Source: Candidatus Cloacimonetes bacterium HGW-Cloacimonetes-2
Lineage (GTDB): Bacteria > Cloacimonadota > Cloacimonadia > Cloacimonadales > Cloacimonadaceae
Direction of reading: 5' to 3'
Length of the DNA: 64,000 nucleotides
Assembly: GCA_002842035.1 (NCBI GenBank)
Contig: PHBP01000002.1
Location: 206,836 to 270,835, forward strand
The translations under genes were made by a program, and so were the position numbers. Under the pieces are notes generated by a model. The model worked only from the letters and a program-made list of their open reading frames with translations. It was not told the origin of the DNA and searched no databases. Positions 24,706-34,582 of this stretch are shown piece after piece. Positions within the stretch are counted from its first letter, which is position 1, and each line of letters begins with the position of its first letter.

Positions 24706-25974
24706 GTGGAAGACGGTAAACCGCTTTTAATATTGTCGTTACTAATTCTGTCCGCATTTTTTTCAAGCTCAGAAACTGCCCTCTTCTCCCTGTCCAGGAT
24801 ATATCTTAAAAAACTGGAAAACACTACTGGTGCAGGTGGCAGAAGGGTGCTCAAATTGCTTAGTAAGCCGCGCAGATTGTTGATAACTCTGCTATTGGGC
24901 AATACCTTCGTAAATATCGCATTATCATCTCTTGCCACATTGTGGGCAATTGATATAGCCTCGAAGGTGCAAGTCTTCTCTCTTAGTTGGATGATCACAA
25001 TCCAAGTAGTATTGGTCACTATATTGATCTTAGTATTTGGAGAGATTATTCCCAAGCTGGTTGCACTTGCCACCGCTGATAAACTGAGCGTATTTCTTAG
25101 CCTACCGCTGCAGATCATCCAGATCCTATTGTGGCCATTTGTGAGTATCTTTATCTGGATCAGCCAGATGGTATCACGCAAGAGCACTACAGATAAGCAT
25201 TTGGGCTCTCGCTTCACCACAGAGGAGTTTCATAAACTGATCCAATCCGAGAGTTCAAAACACAGCCTTGAAGAGCATGAGAAGAAAATGTTGGTCGGCC
25301 TGTTTAGATTTAAGGAAGCCGAGATCAGCGAGATATACGTTCCAAGAGTCAAGATAACAGCTATTGAAGAGAACCAAAGCCTGGACGAACTACGAGATCT
25401 GATCATCAGCTCCGGCTACTCAAGAATACCTGTTTATCGCGAAAGCATAGACGACATTATCGGAATTATTTACGTAAAAGACTTGCTGCTTTATCCTGAT
25501 CGCAATAGCATCAAGGAATACATTCGCCCAGCTTGGTTTGTGACCGAGAATATGAAGGTCCAGACACTGCTGAATCAATTCAAAAGTAAGAAGCTGCAAG
25601 TCGCCATCGTAGTTGATGAGTATGGCGGAACATCCGGTATAATCTCGCTTGAAGACATCCTCGAAGAAATCGTTGGCGAAATCCAGGATGAATATGATCT
25701 GGACGAGAGCCCTGAGATAGTCAAGATCAATGACAATGAATATGATATTTGCGGTTCTTATGGTATTCGCCAATTCAATCATGAATTTGGCACCGACCTC
25801 GATACCGAAGAGTACGACAATATAGCCCAGTTTTTGCTGGAAAACTTCAACCACGTTCCCAGCATCTCCGAAAGCTTTGTTCTGGATGATAGAATTACCT
25901 TCACTGTATTGGAAAGCGATGAGAAGAGCATCAAGCAGGTACGCATCAGCATATCCAAAGAGGATGAGATTTGA
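24706..25974 (+). CDS. CNNM/CorC-family transporter with CBS domains
   Basis: 422 residues from a GTG start one base after the ybeY stop, preceded by AAGGTG. The CNNM (DUF21) membrane domain at 1-180 shows SAFFSSSETALFSLSR and GEIIPKLVA. A CBS pair follows at about 200-330 (VPRVKITAIEENQS, YGGTSGIISLEDILEEIVGEI), and then a CorC_HlyC-type C-terminal domain. Family members are linked to magnesium or cobalt homeostasis. Position after ybeY is common in bacteria. Confidence 0.92.
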   Translation: MEDGKPLLILSLLILSAFFSSSETALFSLSRIYLKKLENTTGAGGRRVLKLLSKPRRLLITLLLGNTFVNIALSSLATLWAIDIASKVQVFSLSWMITIQVVLVTILILVFGEIIPKLVALATADKLSVFLSLPLQIIQILLWPFVSIFIWISQMVSRKSTTDKHLGSRFTTEEFHKLIQSESSKHSLEEHEKKMLVGLFRFKEAEISEIYVPRVKITAIEENQSLDELRDLIISSGYSRIPVYRESIDDIIGIIYVKDLLLYPDRNSIKEYIRPAWFVTENMKVQTLLNQFKSKKLQVAIVVDEYGGTSGIISLEDILEEIVGEIQDEYDLDESPEIVKINDNEYDICGSYGIRQFNHEFGTDLDTEEYDNIAQFLLENFNHVPSISESFVLDDRITFTVLESDEKSIKQVRISISKEDEI

Positions 25975-26675
25975 TCCGAAGGCTGATGCTAGCCCTTCTC
26001 CTGTTGTTCTCAATTTGCCTCAATGCCTGGGAAGCTACATATCATGTCAAATCGCTTGGAATAACTGTTTCAAGAATATCTTTGAATGTAACGCCCCGCA
26101 GGATCAAAGTTAGAGCCAATAACTCCGGATCAGCATTAGCCCCGGCAATGAACAACACTTATGTGAGCTATTATAATTCTGGATATCTACCGAGCTCTTT
26201 CAGCCGAAAAGTAGTTCAGGACTCAGATAGGGATTCAGTCTATACTACTTACAATCACAATGCCGGTAATGCCACTTTGTATCGGCACAGCACAAGGCAG
26301 ATAATTCAATACAGCTTACCAGCTAATACCAGAGACTTGTTCTCTTTATTGGCGTATATTTCCTCCAATCAACCCAGCCGCGCCACCCGATACACTGTTG
26401 ATGGTAATGGCAGCATTTGGGATGCAGATCTTGAAGTGGTATCAAGAGAGCAAGTAAGAACAAAAATCGGAAATCTGCTTTGCAAAGAGTATCGGATTTC
26501 CTTGTCCGGAAGAGGTATCACCAAAGCACCCTATGTAGATATGGTAACGAATAATATCCTCAATCGCGATACAGTGTTAAACCTGTGGATAGCAGATAGT
26601 GGTTTAATAACTATGGCCCGAGTAAGGCGGGGTATTACTTCGATGAATTGGGAACTCCAGGAATATCGAAATTGA
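25971..26675 (+). CDS. Exported DUF3108-like protein
   Basis: 234 residues from TTG at 25971 (overlap of 4 bp with the CorC-like gene); an ATG five codons later is an alternative. A signal peptide ends SICLNAW. The mature chain is beta-rich, with a conserved-looking YHVKSLGITVSRISLNV opening, a central YSLPANTRDLFSLLAYI and a late LNLWIADSGLITMARVR, which together resemble DUF3108 periplasmic proteins. Function unknown. It sits in the middle of the long coupled run. Confidence 0.65.
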   Translation: MIRRLMLALLLLFSICLNAWEATYHVKSLGITVSRISLNVTPRRIKVRANNSGSALAPAMNNTYVSYYNSGYLPSSFSRKVVQDSDRDSVYTTYNHNAGNATLYRHSTRQIIQYSLPANTRDLFSLLAYISSNQPSRATRYTVDGNGSIWDADLEVVSREQVRTKIGNLLCKEYRISLSGRGITKAPYVDMVTNNILNRDTVLNLWIADSGLITMARVRRGITSMNWELQEYRN

Positions 26676-27049
26676 CAAAGAATACCTTTAGTCCAAGGCT
26701 GGCGATGTCTTTGGGCTGGCTGTCCCTGATCTGGATTGTATCATCCATACCTAGCGATGAACTCCCCGGGATCAAAATTGTCAGTGCAGATAAACTTGCT
26801 CATATAGCAGTATATCTGGTTTTGGGCTTACTAGTCAATTCATGGATCAAAGAATTGAGCTTGAGCCGCAGATGGATAAATTTAATATACGCTGTACTAA
26901 TACTGCTTGCCAGCCTGGATGAGCAGCATCAGGTATTGATCAGAGGCAGGACAGTATCAGTTTATGATCTGCTGGCAAACTGCTCAGGGATAGCTTTGGC
27001 ATATCTAGGTACTTTGCACAATGATAGAGTTTCAAGAAGTAAGCGTTAA
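26672..27049 (+). CDS. VanZ-like membrane protein
   Basis: 125 residues from TTG at 26672, which overlaps the previous stop (TTGA). An earlier TTG at 26648 adds 8 residues, and ATG at 26708 is also possible. Four hydrophobic segments carry the VanZ features SSIPSDELP, ADKLAHIAVYLVLG and a late DEQHQVLIRGRTVSVYD with conserved His/Gln/Arg/Asp. Molecular role unknown. Its end overlaps the MlaF-like gene by 29 bp. Confidence 0.8.
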   Translation: MTKNTFSPRLAMSLGWLSLIWIVSSIPSDELPGIKIVSADKLAHIAVYLVLGLLVNSWIKELSLSRRWINLIYAVLILLASLDEQHQVLIRGRTVSVYDLLANCSGIALAYLGTLHNDRVSRSKR

Positions 27050-27740
27050 GCTCGATAATAGGCAGATTCTCAATCAGATCAGCTTTGTATTGGAATCAAA
27101 CGAAAACCTGGTGATCCTGGGACGAAGTGGCTCCGGCAAGACTGTATTGACCAAGACTCTTTTGGGGATCTACCCTCCCTCGAAGGGACGGATTTTGGTA
27201 GATGGGTTTGATATCGGTAATCAAGAAAGAAAAGATAACCAAGCTCTCAAAGAGAAATTTGCTATGGTCTTTCAAAACGCGGCTTTACTGGACTCATTTA
27301 CTGTATATCAAAACATCTCCCTGCCTCTATTCGAGCGCCGGTATGGCACTGAAGAAGAAATCCGTAGTAGAGTCGACCAGTGCCTGGAGATTGTAGGGCT
27401 GGCAGAAACCAGAAGCCTCTACCCGGCAGAGTTGAGCGGTGGAATGAAAAAGAGGATTGGGATAGCTCGAGCCTTGGCATATAATCCGCAATATATCATA
27501 TTTGACGAACCTGTCTCGGGATTAGATCCAATGACATCTGCAGAGGTTCTCTACTACATAGCCAAAATCGCTCAGGATAGAGATGTAACAGTAATCACTG
27601 TGACTCACAATCTCAAAGATCTCCACAAGATTTCTGACAAACTGCTTTTCATAGATAATGGCAAGTTGTTGTATTATGGTAATTTGACGGATATAGGCAA
27701 GACAAATAACTCAATGATGAGGGAATTTCTGGATTTGTAA
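27021..27740 (+). CDS. MlaF-like ABC transporter ATPase without adjacent permease
   Basis: 239 residues. Walker A GRSGSGKT near 38, Q loop FQNAALLDSF, signature LSGGMKKRIGIARAL near 140, Walker B YIIFDEPVSGLDP and H-loop VTHNL. The GGMKKR signature and ALLDS Q-loop sequence are those of MlaF/Mkl ATPases of MCE lipid importers. No MlaE permease lies next to it, and a second, operon-linked MlaF is at 55107-55856. Its start overlaps VanZ and its stop overlaps the next gene by one base. Confidence 0.9.
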   Translation: MIEFQEVSVKLDNRQILNQISFVLESNENLVILGRSGSGKTVLTKTLLGIYPPSKGRILVDGFDIGNQERKDNQALKEKFAMVFQNAALLDSFTVYQNISLPLFERRYGTEEEIRSRVDQCLEIVGLAETRSLYPAELSGGMKKRIGIARALAYNPQYIIFDEPVSGLDPMTSAEVLYYIAKIAQDRDVTVITVTHNLKDLHKISDKLLFIDNGKLLYYGNLTDIGKTNNSMMREFLDL

Positions 27741-28249
27741 TGCCTGTGAATAGAAATCTATGGCTTGGTTTTCTAATAGCTACAGCTTGTGTGATATATA
27801 TGATTGAAAGCCTCATTATGAGGTTTTTACCTATGTCATTTTTGAGGCTGGGGCTTTCTAATATCATCATCTTGCATCTGGTTACAGAGCGTCAGTATAA
27901 GCATGCTTTCGTAGTGAACATAGCTAAATCACTAATCGGAGGATTCTTTACTTATACCCTGATCAGTCCTGCTACAATGCTATCGATCAGCGGAGGTATA
28001 GCAGCTTTGCTTGTAATGATGGCTGCGAAATCGAGCAAGCTTGGCTTTTCGATCTATGGAATCAGCATCGCAGGCGCAGTATTGCACAATCTCACTCAAT
28101 TGGCGCTAGTGAAATATACGATTATTCCAAATGTGCAAGTTTTTGTATTGACACCTATACTGCTATTGCTTGGAATGGTCAGTGGAATAGTGGTTGCGTA
28201 TCTCACGCTGATATTTAGAGATAAAATTAAAGATTTGAGGCTTACCTAG
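27740..28249 (+). CDS. Gx transporter family / heptaprenyl diphosphate synthase component I-like membrane protein
   Basis: 169 residues, five or six hydrophobic segments. MRFLPMSFLRLGLSNIIIL near 29-47 and the Gly-rich GGIAALLVMMAAKS near 87-100 match the small membrane family annotated as heptaprenyl diphosphate synthase component I or Gx transporter (ECF S-component-like). Substrate unknown. Its ATG overlaps the MlaF-like stop by one base, so it could be a membrane partner of that ATPase; this is inference only. Confidence 0.75.
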   Translation: MPVNRNLWLGFLIATACVIYMIESLIMRFLPMSFLRLGLSNIIILHLVTERQYKHAFVVNIAKSLIGGFFTYTLISPATMLSISGGIAALLVMMAAKSSKLGFSIYGISIAGAVLHNLTQLALVKYTIIPNVQVFVLTPILLLLGMVSGIVVAYLTLIFRDKIKDLRLT

Positions 28250-28252
28250 CTT

Positions 28253-30352
28253 ATGAATAAAAGAAAGAAAGAACGCTGGAATAGAATCCTGAAGTGGTCA
28301 GGCTTGGGTGCTTGTATATTGATCGGAATGATCATGGGCTTGTTTTGGTTTTACCAGGATGATCTACCTCCAACCAGTGAGCTCAGGAACTTTACGCTGA
28401 GAACCGGAAGCGAAGTTTATGACGCAAATGGCAAAATGATCTATCTCTTTGCTTTTGAAAAGAGAAAGCTCGTATCGCTTAAGGAACTTCCTCCCCATTT
28501 GATCGATGCGTTACTCGTAACCGAGGATAAGTACTTTTACTCCCACTTTGGTGTCGATATCATAGGGAATATAAGGGCAGTATTGATTGATATAGTTAGG
28601 ATGGACTTTTCCCAAGGCGCCAGTACAATTACTCAGCAAATGGCAAGAAATATGTTCCTGACCTTGGACAAGAAAGTCTCTCGCAAGATCAAGGAGATTA
28701 TTCTTGCGATTAGGATCGAGCGTAGCTTCACCAAGGACGAAATCCTTGAGATCTATTTTAACAAGATATTCTGGGGTGGGCAGATACATGGCTTGGAGAC
28801 CGCATCGCTCTATTACTTTGGTAAGCATGCCCGAGATTTGAACGTTGCAGAATCGGCTATGCTAGTCGGAATGATTCAACGCCCGAACTACTATAGTCCG
28901 CTTAAGAACCCTGAAGCTGCCCTTAATAGACGCAATTCTGTATTGAAAAGGATGTATAAATCAAAGAAAATATCTGAAGAAGAATACAATGCCGCAATTG
29001 CTTCACCTATTATAACCGATCCATCAGGAATGCAGCGATTTGCCAATGACTATTTTATCGACCATATCAGAGTGCAACTTGAACGCAAGTACGGCACTGA
29101 CAGGCTGTTTGAAGGTGGTTTGAAGATCTATACTACATTGGATCCAGATTTATCCGCCTATGCAGATTCCACTTTGAACAAATACCTTACACAGATTGAA
29201 AATAGCAGAGGATTCAGAATAAAGTACTCGCAAACATCCAGAGATGCCTATGACATCGACACCAGATACATACAAGGCGGTCTGGCTTTGATAGAAAACT
29301 CGACTGGGCATGTGAAAGCCCTGATTGGGGGCAGAAACTTTGTTCACAGCAAGTTCAACAGGATGACTCAGGCACGAAGGCAGCCAGGCTCATCAATCAA
29401 GCCCATTTACTATACTCTAGCAGTGGAAAACGGCTATACACCTTCCACGATTATCAATGATGCACCTCTTACTGTAGGCACCGGAGAGGGTTCTTGGACA
29501 CCAAAAAACTTCTCCAGGGGATATTACGGCTATACCAGGATGAGAGTGGCATTACAGCACTCCTACAATGTCTGGGCAGTGAAGTGCGCTATGGATATCG
29601 GTCTGGACAAAATGAGCGATGCCTTCCGGAGATTTGGGGTTGGCGGAGACGTTACGGATTTCTCTGCCGCACTCGGTTCATACGAGGTAGTCCCGATAAA
29701 GCACATTGCAGCTTATACTACTTTCCCCAATGGCGGATTCAGAGTAATGCCGCTCATGATCACTAAGATCGAAGACGATAAAGGCAGAGTCTTGGAACGT
29801 TTCTCACCTCAAAGATCCCGCGTTTGCAGCGAAGAAGTGGCTTACATTATGACTTCAATGCTGCAATCAGTAGTATCTGGAGGAACTGGTGGTCAAGCAA
29901 TGCAAGGTTATCACTGGGCAGCAGCCGGCAAGACCGGTACCTCAGAAGACCACCGGGATGCATGGTTTATCGGATTCAATAAACGCTTCACACTCGGTAT
30001 CTGGCTAGGTTTTGACAGCAATCAGGCGATGGCTGCAAGTGGCGGCAGTTCTCCTGTAGCAACGCCTATTTGGGGGCAGATAATGACTAGAGCGATACGC
30101 AATGATAACAACAAGCGTCTGCCCAAAGCCAATGATGAGAGATATGGATTTAGCAGACCGGCAAAGATTGTGTCGCGTCAGATTAACTCCAGAACGGGTT
30201 TTGTAGTCGAAGCCGGTGGTATTGAAGAAGTCTTTATTGAAGACAACATACCTCAGGCTGTTTCAGACTCACTGAGGATGAATTTCTATCCCACTGGTTA
30301 TACTTTCCAGGATGACTTTTCTTCAGATAAACCCAAACGAGGTCAGGACTGA
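28253..30352 (+). CDS. Penicillin-binding protein 1A, bifunctional
   Basis: 699 residues. One N-terminal membrane anchor (about 15-34), a GT51 transglycosylase domain (catalytic Glu in VTEDKYFYSHFG near 88, then GASTITQQMARN) and a transpeptidase domain with SxxK GSSIKP near 379, SxN SYNVWA near 438 and KTGTSED near 562. It polymerises and crosslinks peptidoglycan at the periplasmic face. Its stop overlaps the next gene start by one base. Confidence 0.95.
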   Translation: MNKRKKERWNRILKWSGLGACILIGMIMGLFWFYQDDLPPTSELRNFTLRTGSEVYDANGKMIYLFAFEKRKLVSLKELPPHLIDALLVTEDKYFYSHFGVDIIGNIRAVLIDIVRMDFSQGASTITQQMARNMFLTLDKKVSRKIKEIILAIRIERSFTKDEILEIYFNKIFWGGQIHGLETASLYYFGKHARDLNVAESAMLVGMIQRPNYYSPLKNPEAALNRRNSVLKRMYKSKKISEEEYNAAIASPIITDPSGMQRFANDYFIDHIRVQLERKYGTDRLFEGGLKIYTTLDPDLSAYADSTLNKYLTQIENSRGFRIKYSQTSRDAYDIDTRYIQGGLALIENSTGHVKALIGGRNFVHSKFNRMTQARRQPGSSIKPIYYTLAVENGYTPSTIINDAPLTVGTGEGSWTPKNFSRGYYGYTRMRVALQHSYNVWAVKCAMDIGLDKMSDAFRRFGVGGDVTDFSAALGSYEVVPIKHIAAYTTFPNGGFRVMPLMITKIEDDKGRVLERFSPQRSRVCSEEVAYIMTSMLQSVVSGGTGGQAMQGYHWAAAGKTGTSEDHRDAWFIGFNKRFTLGIWLGFDSNQAMAASGGSSPVATPIWGQIMTRAIRNDNNKRLPKANDERYGFSRPAKIVSRQINSRTGFVVEAGGIEEVFIEDNIPQAVSDSLRMNFYPTGYTFQDDFSSDKPKRGQD

Positions 30353-31527
30353 TGAGTTTGAAGGAAACACTCTTCTACATTCTTTTTGCACTGGTCTCCG
30401 GAGGTTTTGTAACCTATGTATATTTCTGTATCAGGTTCTATTTCGGATATAAGAACTACAAGCCCACTCTTTCATATACAAAGAAGACCGTTTCCGTGAT
30501 CATTGTAAGCAGAAATGAAGCGGACAACTTACGCAAGCTACTACTGGTACTTGTCAATCAGAACTACCCAAAGAACCTCTATGAGGTTATAGTCGCAGAT
30601 GATGACTCCGAGGATGATACCGAAGAAGTTGTCGCGATGTACAAAGATAACGAAGTAAGCGTACGCTACATGCATATTCTGGGAAGGGAGAAAGCTATCT
30701 CTCCAAAGAAACAAGCCCTGGAAAAGGCTATTCTAGCAAGCAATGGTGAGTTGATTCTTACGACAGATGCTGATTGCATTGTCCCAACAACCTGGATTGA
30801 GAAGATGGTTGAAGCCTTTGCAGATGACGTATCGATGGTCGCCGGATATTCCAGAACACAGCTTAATGACTGGGCTGGTGAAAGCTTGCTGCATAAATAT
30901 GAACACTTCGATTTTGCAGCTACATATATGGTTCTGGGCGGAGGTTATACGATCGGAAGAAGTTGGGCTTGCATTGGGCAAAACCTGGCTTACCGGAGAT
31001 CTGCATTTGAAGACGTAGGTGGATTTGACCAGATCAGACATTTGATCTCAGGCGACGATGTAAACCTAATGCAATTGATGCGCAGAAAGGGACACAAGAT
31101 TATTTTTAATTTCAACCCCAAGTCATACGTTTATACACGTCCCGTTGGTAGCTGGAAGAAGCTGGTAAATCAACGTAGTCGCTGGGCTTCAAATATGAAA
31201 TATCAGCTCAAGTTTGATCCTGAGTTTTTCTTCATCCTACTATCAATGGGGCTTATGTATTGGGGTGGTGTACTGATGTTCATTTTTAGCTGGAAGATTG
31301 CCTTATCCATAATGATCTTCAGGTGGACGGTGGAAACTGTCTTCCTATCCTATACCAGAAAACGCTTTGGCATTGGTAATGAAATGGCATGGTTTTACCC
31401 AATCTGGTTTGTAATTCAGACCTTCTTCCTGGTCTTTACGATGGTACTGGGGCAGTTTAACCTATTCAGTTGGCATGGCAAGAAACCTTATAGAAGGAGT
31501 CAATCAAATGAAGCTGCTGCTGTTTGA
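30352..31527 (+). CDS. GT2 family membrane glycosyltransferase
   Basis: 391 residues. One N-terminal membrane helix, then a GT-A fold: VSVIIVSRNEADNL near 46, ADDDSEDDTEE near 83, TDADC near 138, the acceptor block SGDDVNLM near 230 and NQRSRWASN near 273, with three C-terminal helices. This is the processive or polyprenyl-type GT2 architecture. The product is unknown. It is coupled to the PBP1A gene, so an envelope glycan role is likely. Confidence 0.9.
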   Translation: MSLKETLFYILFALVSGGFVTYVYFCIRFYFGYKNYKPTLSYTKKTVSVIIVSRNEADNLRKLLLVLVNQNYPKNLYEVIVADDDSEDDTEEVVAMYKDNEVSVRYMHILGREKAISPKKQALEKAILASNGELILTTDADCIVPTTWIEKMVEAFADDVSMVAGYSRTQLNDWAGESLLHKYEHFDFAATYMVLGGGYTIGRSWACIGQNLAYRRSAFEDVGGFDQIRHLISGDDVNLMQLMRRKGHKIIFNFNPKSYVYTRPVGSWKKLVNQRSRWASNMKYQLKFDPEFFFILLSMGLMYWGGVLMFIFSWKIALSIMIFRWTVETVFLSYTRKRFGIGNEMAWFYPIWFVIQTFFLVFTMVLGQFNLFSWHGKKPYRRSQSNEAAAV

Positions 31528-32725
31528 AGATAAGCTGCGAGAGAACTTCTTTCCCCTGACGTTAACACGATTTACAGGAGACTTGCGATGCGGAGCATTG
31601 AAGCTCAGGCAACGCCTGGAGGCTTTGTTAACAGACGACGAGGTTTCTTTCCTGATTGACAGTTCAATAGAGGATTTGTACTCAGAACGGCATCCTGACT
31701 GGCAGATTAATCTTATCAAACCCGGAGACAAGCTATTTGTTAATTGTCTCCTAAAGTACAGCCCTACCCTGTTTGATAAGATACAGACCCTGGATCATGA
31801 GCAAGCTCTGGTGCAAGGCAATGCTTTAGTAGCATACAGAAGTAATAAAGATCATGGATCATTTGATCCTGATTCAGTACTTAAGCAATTCGGGATATCA
31901 ACAGAGAATGTTGATGACGCACTTTATAAGCATCCAGCTGATCTAGTCCACGATAATGGCAGAATGATTACTTACGATTTCGACAATTTCTTCTCTGACA
32001 AGGACAATAGCTTCGAGACCGAGCCTGGTGCCACTATACTGAATCCCTATAACGTATGGCTGGGGGAAGGTGTGGAATTGAAGCCCGGTGTTGTCATAGA
32101 TGCCTCCGATGGTCCGGTAATCATTGATAACGACGCCCTTTTGATGCATAATTCAGTTGTCATAGGTCCAGCCTATATTGGAAAGAACAGCATCATCAAA
32201 GTAGCTGCCAAGATCTACGAGAATTGCTCCATAGGACCGGTCTGCAAGGTTGGTGGAGAGCTTGAAGCTTGTATCATCCAAGCCTACACCAATAAACAGC
32301 ATGATGGCTTTCTAGGTCACTCGTATCTGGGAGAGTGGGTTAATCTGGGGGCTGATACCAATAACAGTGATTTAAAGAATACATACAAGAATGTTGTAAT
32401 GCACTCCTATAATGATCGACCACCCTTCGACACCAATACTATGTTTATGGGCTGTATCATTGGAGATCATACCAAGCTGGGGATCAATTCTACCATAAAC
32501 ACGGGTTGTGTAGTCGGAACAGGCTCCAATCTCTGGGGTCGGGACCTTATCTCTGGCTACATACCGGAGTTTTCCTGGGGTGAAGCTTCCCTGCTCCAGC
32601 CCTATAGGATTGATGCATTCCTATCTACCGCACAGCTGGTAAAACAACGCAGACAGCTCAAGCTATCCAATAAAGAGAGATCACTATACACCAGTATATA
32701 TCATAGATACCAGGAGAATCAATGA
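31508..32725 (+). CDS. GlmU-like sugar nucleotidyltransferase with left-handed beta-helix
   Basis: 405 residues from ATG at 31508, chosen because GAAGGAG lies 8 nt upstream; an earlier in-frame start has no such site. The N-terminal half (LLLFEDKLRENFFPLTLTR) matches the GlmU-type sugar nucleotidyltransferase group (PF13562), and the C-terminal half is a hexapeptide-repeat beta-helix (GPAYIGKNSIIKVAAKI, GDHTKLGINSTINTGCVVG). It probably makes a nucleotide sugar for envelope glycans. Canonical GlmU activity is not assured. It overlaps the GT2 gene by 20 bp. Confidence 0.85.
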   Translation: MKLLLFEDKLRENFFPLTLTRFTGDLRCGALKLRQRLEALLTDDEVSFLIDSSIEDLYSERHPDWQINLIKPGDKLFVNCLLKYSPTLFDKIQTLDHEQALVQGNALVAYRSNKDHGSFDPDSVLKQFGISTENVDDALYKHPADLVHDNGRMITYDFDNFFSDKDNSFETEPGATILNPYNVWLGEGVELKPGVVIDASDGPVIIDNDALLMHNSVVIGPAYIGKNSIIKVAAKIYENCSIGPVCKVGGELEACIIQAYTNKQHDGFLGHSYLGEWVNLGADTNNSDLKNTYKNVVMHSYNDRPPFDTNTMFMGCIIGDHTKLGINSTINTGCVVGTGSNLWGRDLISGYIPEFSWGEASLLQPYRIDAFLSTAQLVKQRRQLKLSNKERSLYTSIYHRYQENQ

Positions 32726-33561
32726 ACGATTATATAGAAGTAGAATTCCGCTCGGGACGTATGGGTTACTTCCAGAATGCAGCCAGTATTCCGGTAAATC
32801 CGGAAGATCTTGTGATTGTGGAGGTAGAGCGCGGAGAAGATATAGCGCAAGTAGTCCATATGTCGATCCCTGCTGCGGAACTGGATGATCAGTTAACCAA
32901 GGGAAAGCTCTTGAATATCAAGCGAATTGCTACAGAAGAGGATCTCGGCAAGCTAAGCAACATAGGCTTTGAAGAAGAGAAAGCTTCAAAGACTTTTCTT
33001 GATATCTTAGAACGATATCCCTTTGAAATGAAGCTTATCGAGACCATTTACCAGTTTGATGGAAACAAGCTTACTTTCTTCTTCACCGCTGATGGAAGGA
33101 TCGACTTTCGTCAATTTGTGCGTGAACTGGCTTTGGTATTCAGAACCCGCATCGAATTGCACCAAACCACTGGCAGAGATGAAGCCAAGCGTCTGGGCGG
33201 ATTCGGAATGTGTGGGCTGCAATACTGCTGCGGAAGCTTTCTAAAGCACTTTAACCAAGTTACTATCAAGATGGCAAAAGACCAGAATCTTGCAGGTAAT
33301 CTATCCAAAATATCCGGCCCTTGCGGCAGATTGCTTTGCTGCCTCAATTTCGAAGAAGACTTCTATGTAGAGGAAGCCAGAGACTTCCCTCTGGTCGGCA
33401 CTTGTGTAAAGATGAATGGAACACGGATGATCGTGCTACGAAACGACGTCATCAACAAGAAAGTAACCCTCACAAATGAGAATCAGGAACTTACAGAAAT
33501 CAGTCTTGAGCAATTTGAAGGCTTGGAACTGGTTAGTAAGCCTGCTATTGAACAATGCTGA
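32722..33561 (+). CDS. PSP1 domain protein (RicT/YaaT-like)
   Basis: 279 residues. PSP1 domain to about 130, followed by the Cys-rich block CGLQYCCGSFLKHF near 160 and GPCGRLLCCLNFE near 195, which in RicT coordinates iron-sulfur clusters. RicT-type proteins in Bacillus join RicA and RicF in RNA maturation; no such partner is in the window. It overlaps both neighbours by 4-7 bp. Confidence 0.9.
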   Translation: MNDYIEVEFRSGRMGYFQNAASIPVNPEDLVIVEVERGEDIAQVVHMSIPAAELDDQLTKGKLLNIKRIATEEDLGKLSNIGFEEEKASKTFLDILERYPFEMKLIETIYQFDGNKLTFFFTADGRIDFRQFVRELALVFRTRIELHQTTGRDEAKRLGGFGMCGLQYCCGSFLKHFNQVTIKMAKDQNLAGNLSKISGPCGRLLCCLNFEEDFYVEEARDFPLVGTCVKMNGTRMIVLRNDVINKKVTLTNENQELTEISLEQFEGLELVSKPAIEQC

Positions 33562-34574
33562 AGAATATCTATCAAGTTCATCCGGATATTCTATCAGCTG
33601 AGATAGCTAAAGAATTCAAATCTTACAGAGCAAAACAGGTATTGGACTGGCTCTATAAGAAGTTCATTTACGATCCTCTGGATATGTCTAATCTTCCGAA
33701 AGAGCTCAAAGATTGGCTGATCAAGCATTACAATTCAAACCTCCCTGAGATAGATTTGAAACTCGTATCATCCGATGGAACTGTAAAATACAGGTTAAAG
33801 CTGAATGACGGTGCATTGATCGAGATGGTGATAATCCCGGAAGATAACAAAAGAACTCTCTGTGTTTCATCTCAGGTAGGTTGTTCTCGAAACTGCTCAT
33901 TTTGCGCCACTGCAAAGATGAAACTAAAACGGAATCTTGAGGTCTATGAGATCTTGGGACAGATCATTCTGGCCAGTCGGGAACTTACCCCGGATCGCCT
34001 AACAAATATAGTCTTTATGGGTATGGGCGAACCTATGGATAATCTAGATAATCTGATCCAAAGCCTCATCCAGCTCCAATCAGAGACAGGTTTGAGTTTC
34101 AGTCCCAGAAGGATAACCGTATCCACTTGCGGCGTTATCCCGGGAATTAGGAAGCTTGCAGATCTGGGGATCAAGACCAAGCTGGCAGTCTCGCTAAATT
34201 CTGCAATCAATGTAAAACGAACCAATTTGATGCCTGTTAATGCAGCTTATCCACTCCCAGACCTCAAACAATCACTGCTCTACTTCCGTAGGAAGACGAA
34301 TTTTAGAATTACTTTTGAGTATATCTTAATACCTGATGTCAATATGGATGCCGCAGATTTAAAAGCCTTGGCGGCCTATGTAAATGACATCAGCTGCAAG
34401 GTTAATATTATTCCCTACAATCCCAGCCCCGGCAGTCCTTGGCGGGCACCCAGCCAGGAAGAAATTGAACAATTTATGAGTAAAGCGATGATTGTAAAAC
34501 AAGCCGTCACACTCAGAAAAAGCCGAGGCAAAGACATCTCGGGTGCCTGTGGTCAACTGGTCGCAAAAGTATAG
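33555..34574 (+). CDS. rlmN: Dual-specificity RNA methyltransferase RlmN
   Basis: 339 residues. Radical-SAM motif CSRNCSFC near 110, preceded by CVSSQVG, then GMGEPMDN near 157, SPRRITVSTCGV near 180 and a C-terminal GACGQL with the methyl-accepting Cys near 333. It methylates C2 of A2503 in 23S rRNA and A37 in tRNAs. It overlaps the PSP1 gene by 7 bp. Confidence 0.96.
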   Translation: MLKNIYQVHPDILSAEIAKEFKSYRAKQVLDWLYKKFIYDPLDMSNLPKELKDWLIKHYNSNLPEIDLKLVSSDGTVKYRLKLNDGALIEMVIIPEDNKRTLCVSSQVGCSRNCSFCATAKMKLKRNLEVYEILGQIILASRELTPDRLTNIVFMGMGEPMDNLDNLIQSLIQLQSETGLSFSPRRITVSTCGVIPGIRKLADLGIKTKLAVSLNSAINVKRTNLMPVNAAYPLPDLKQSLLYFRRKTNFRITFEYILIPDVNMDAADLKALAAYVNDISCKVNIIPYNPSPGSPWRAPSQEEIEQFMSKAMIVKQAVTLRKSRGKDISGACGQLVAKV

Positions 34575-34582
34575 GAGAAAAG

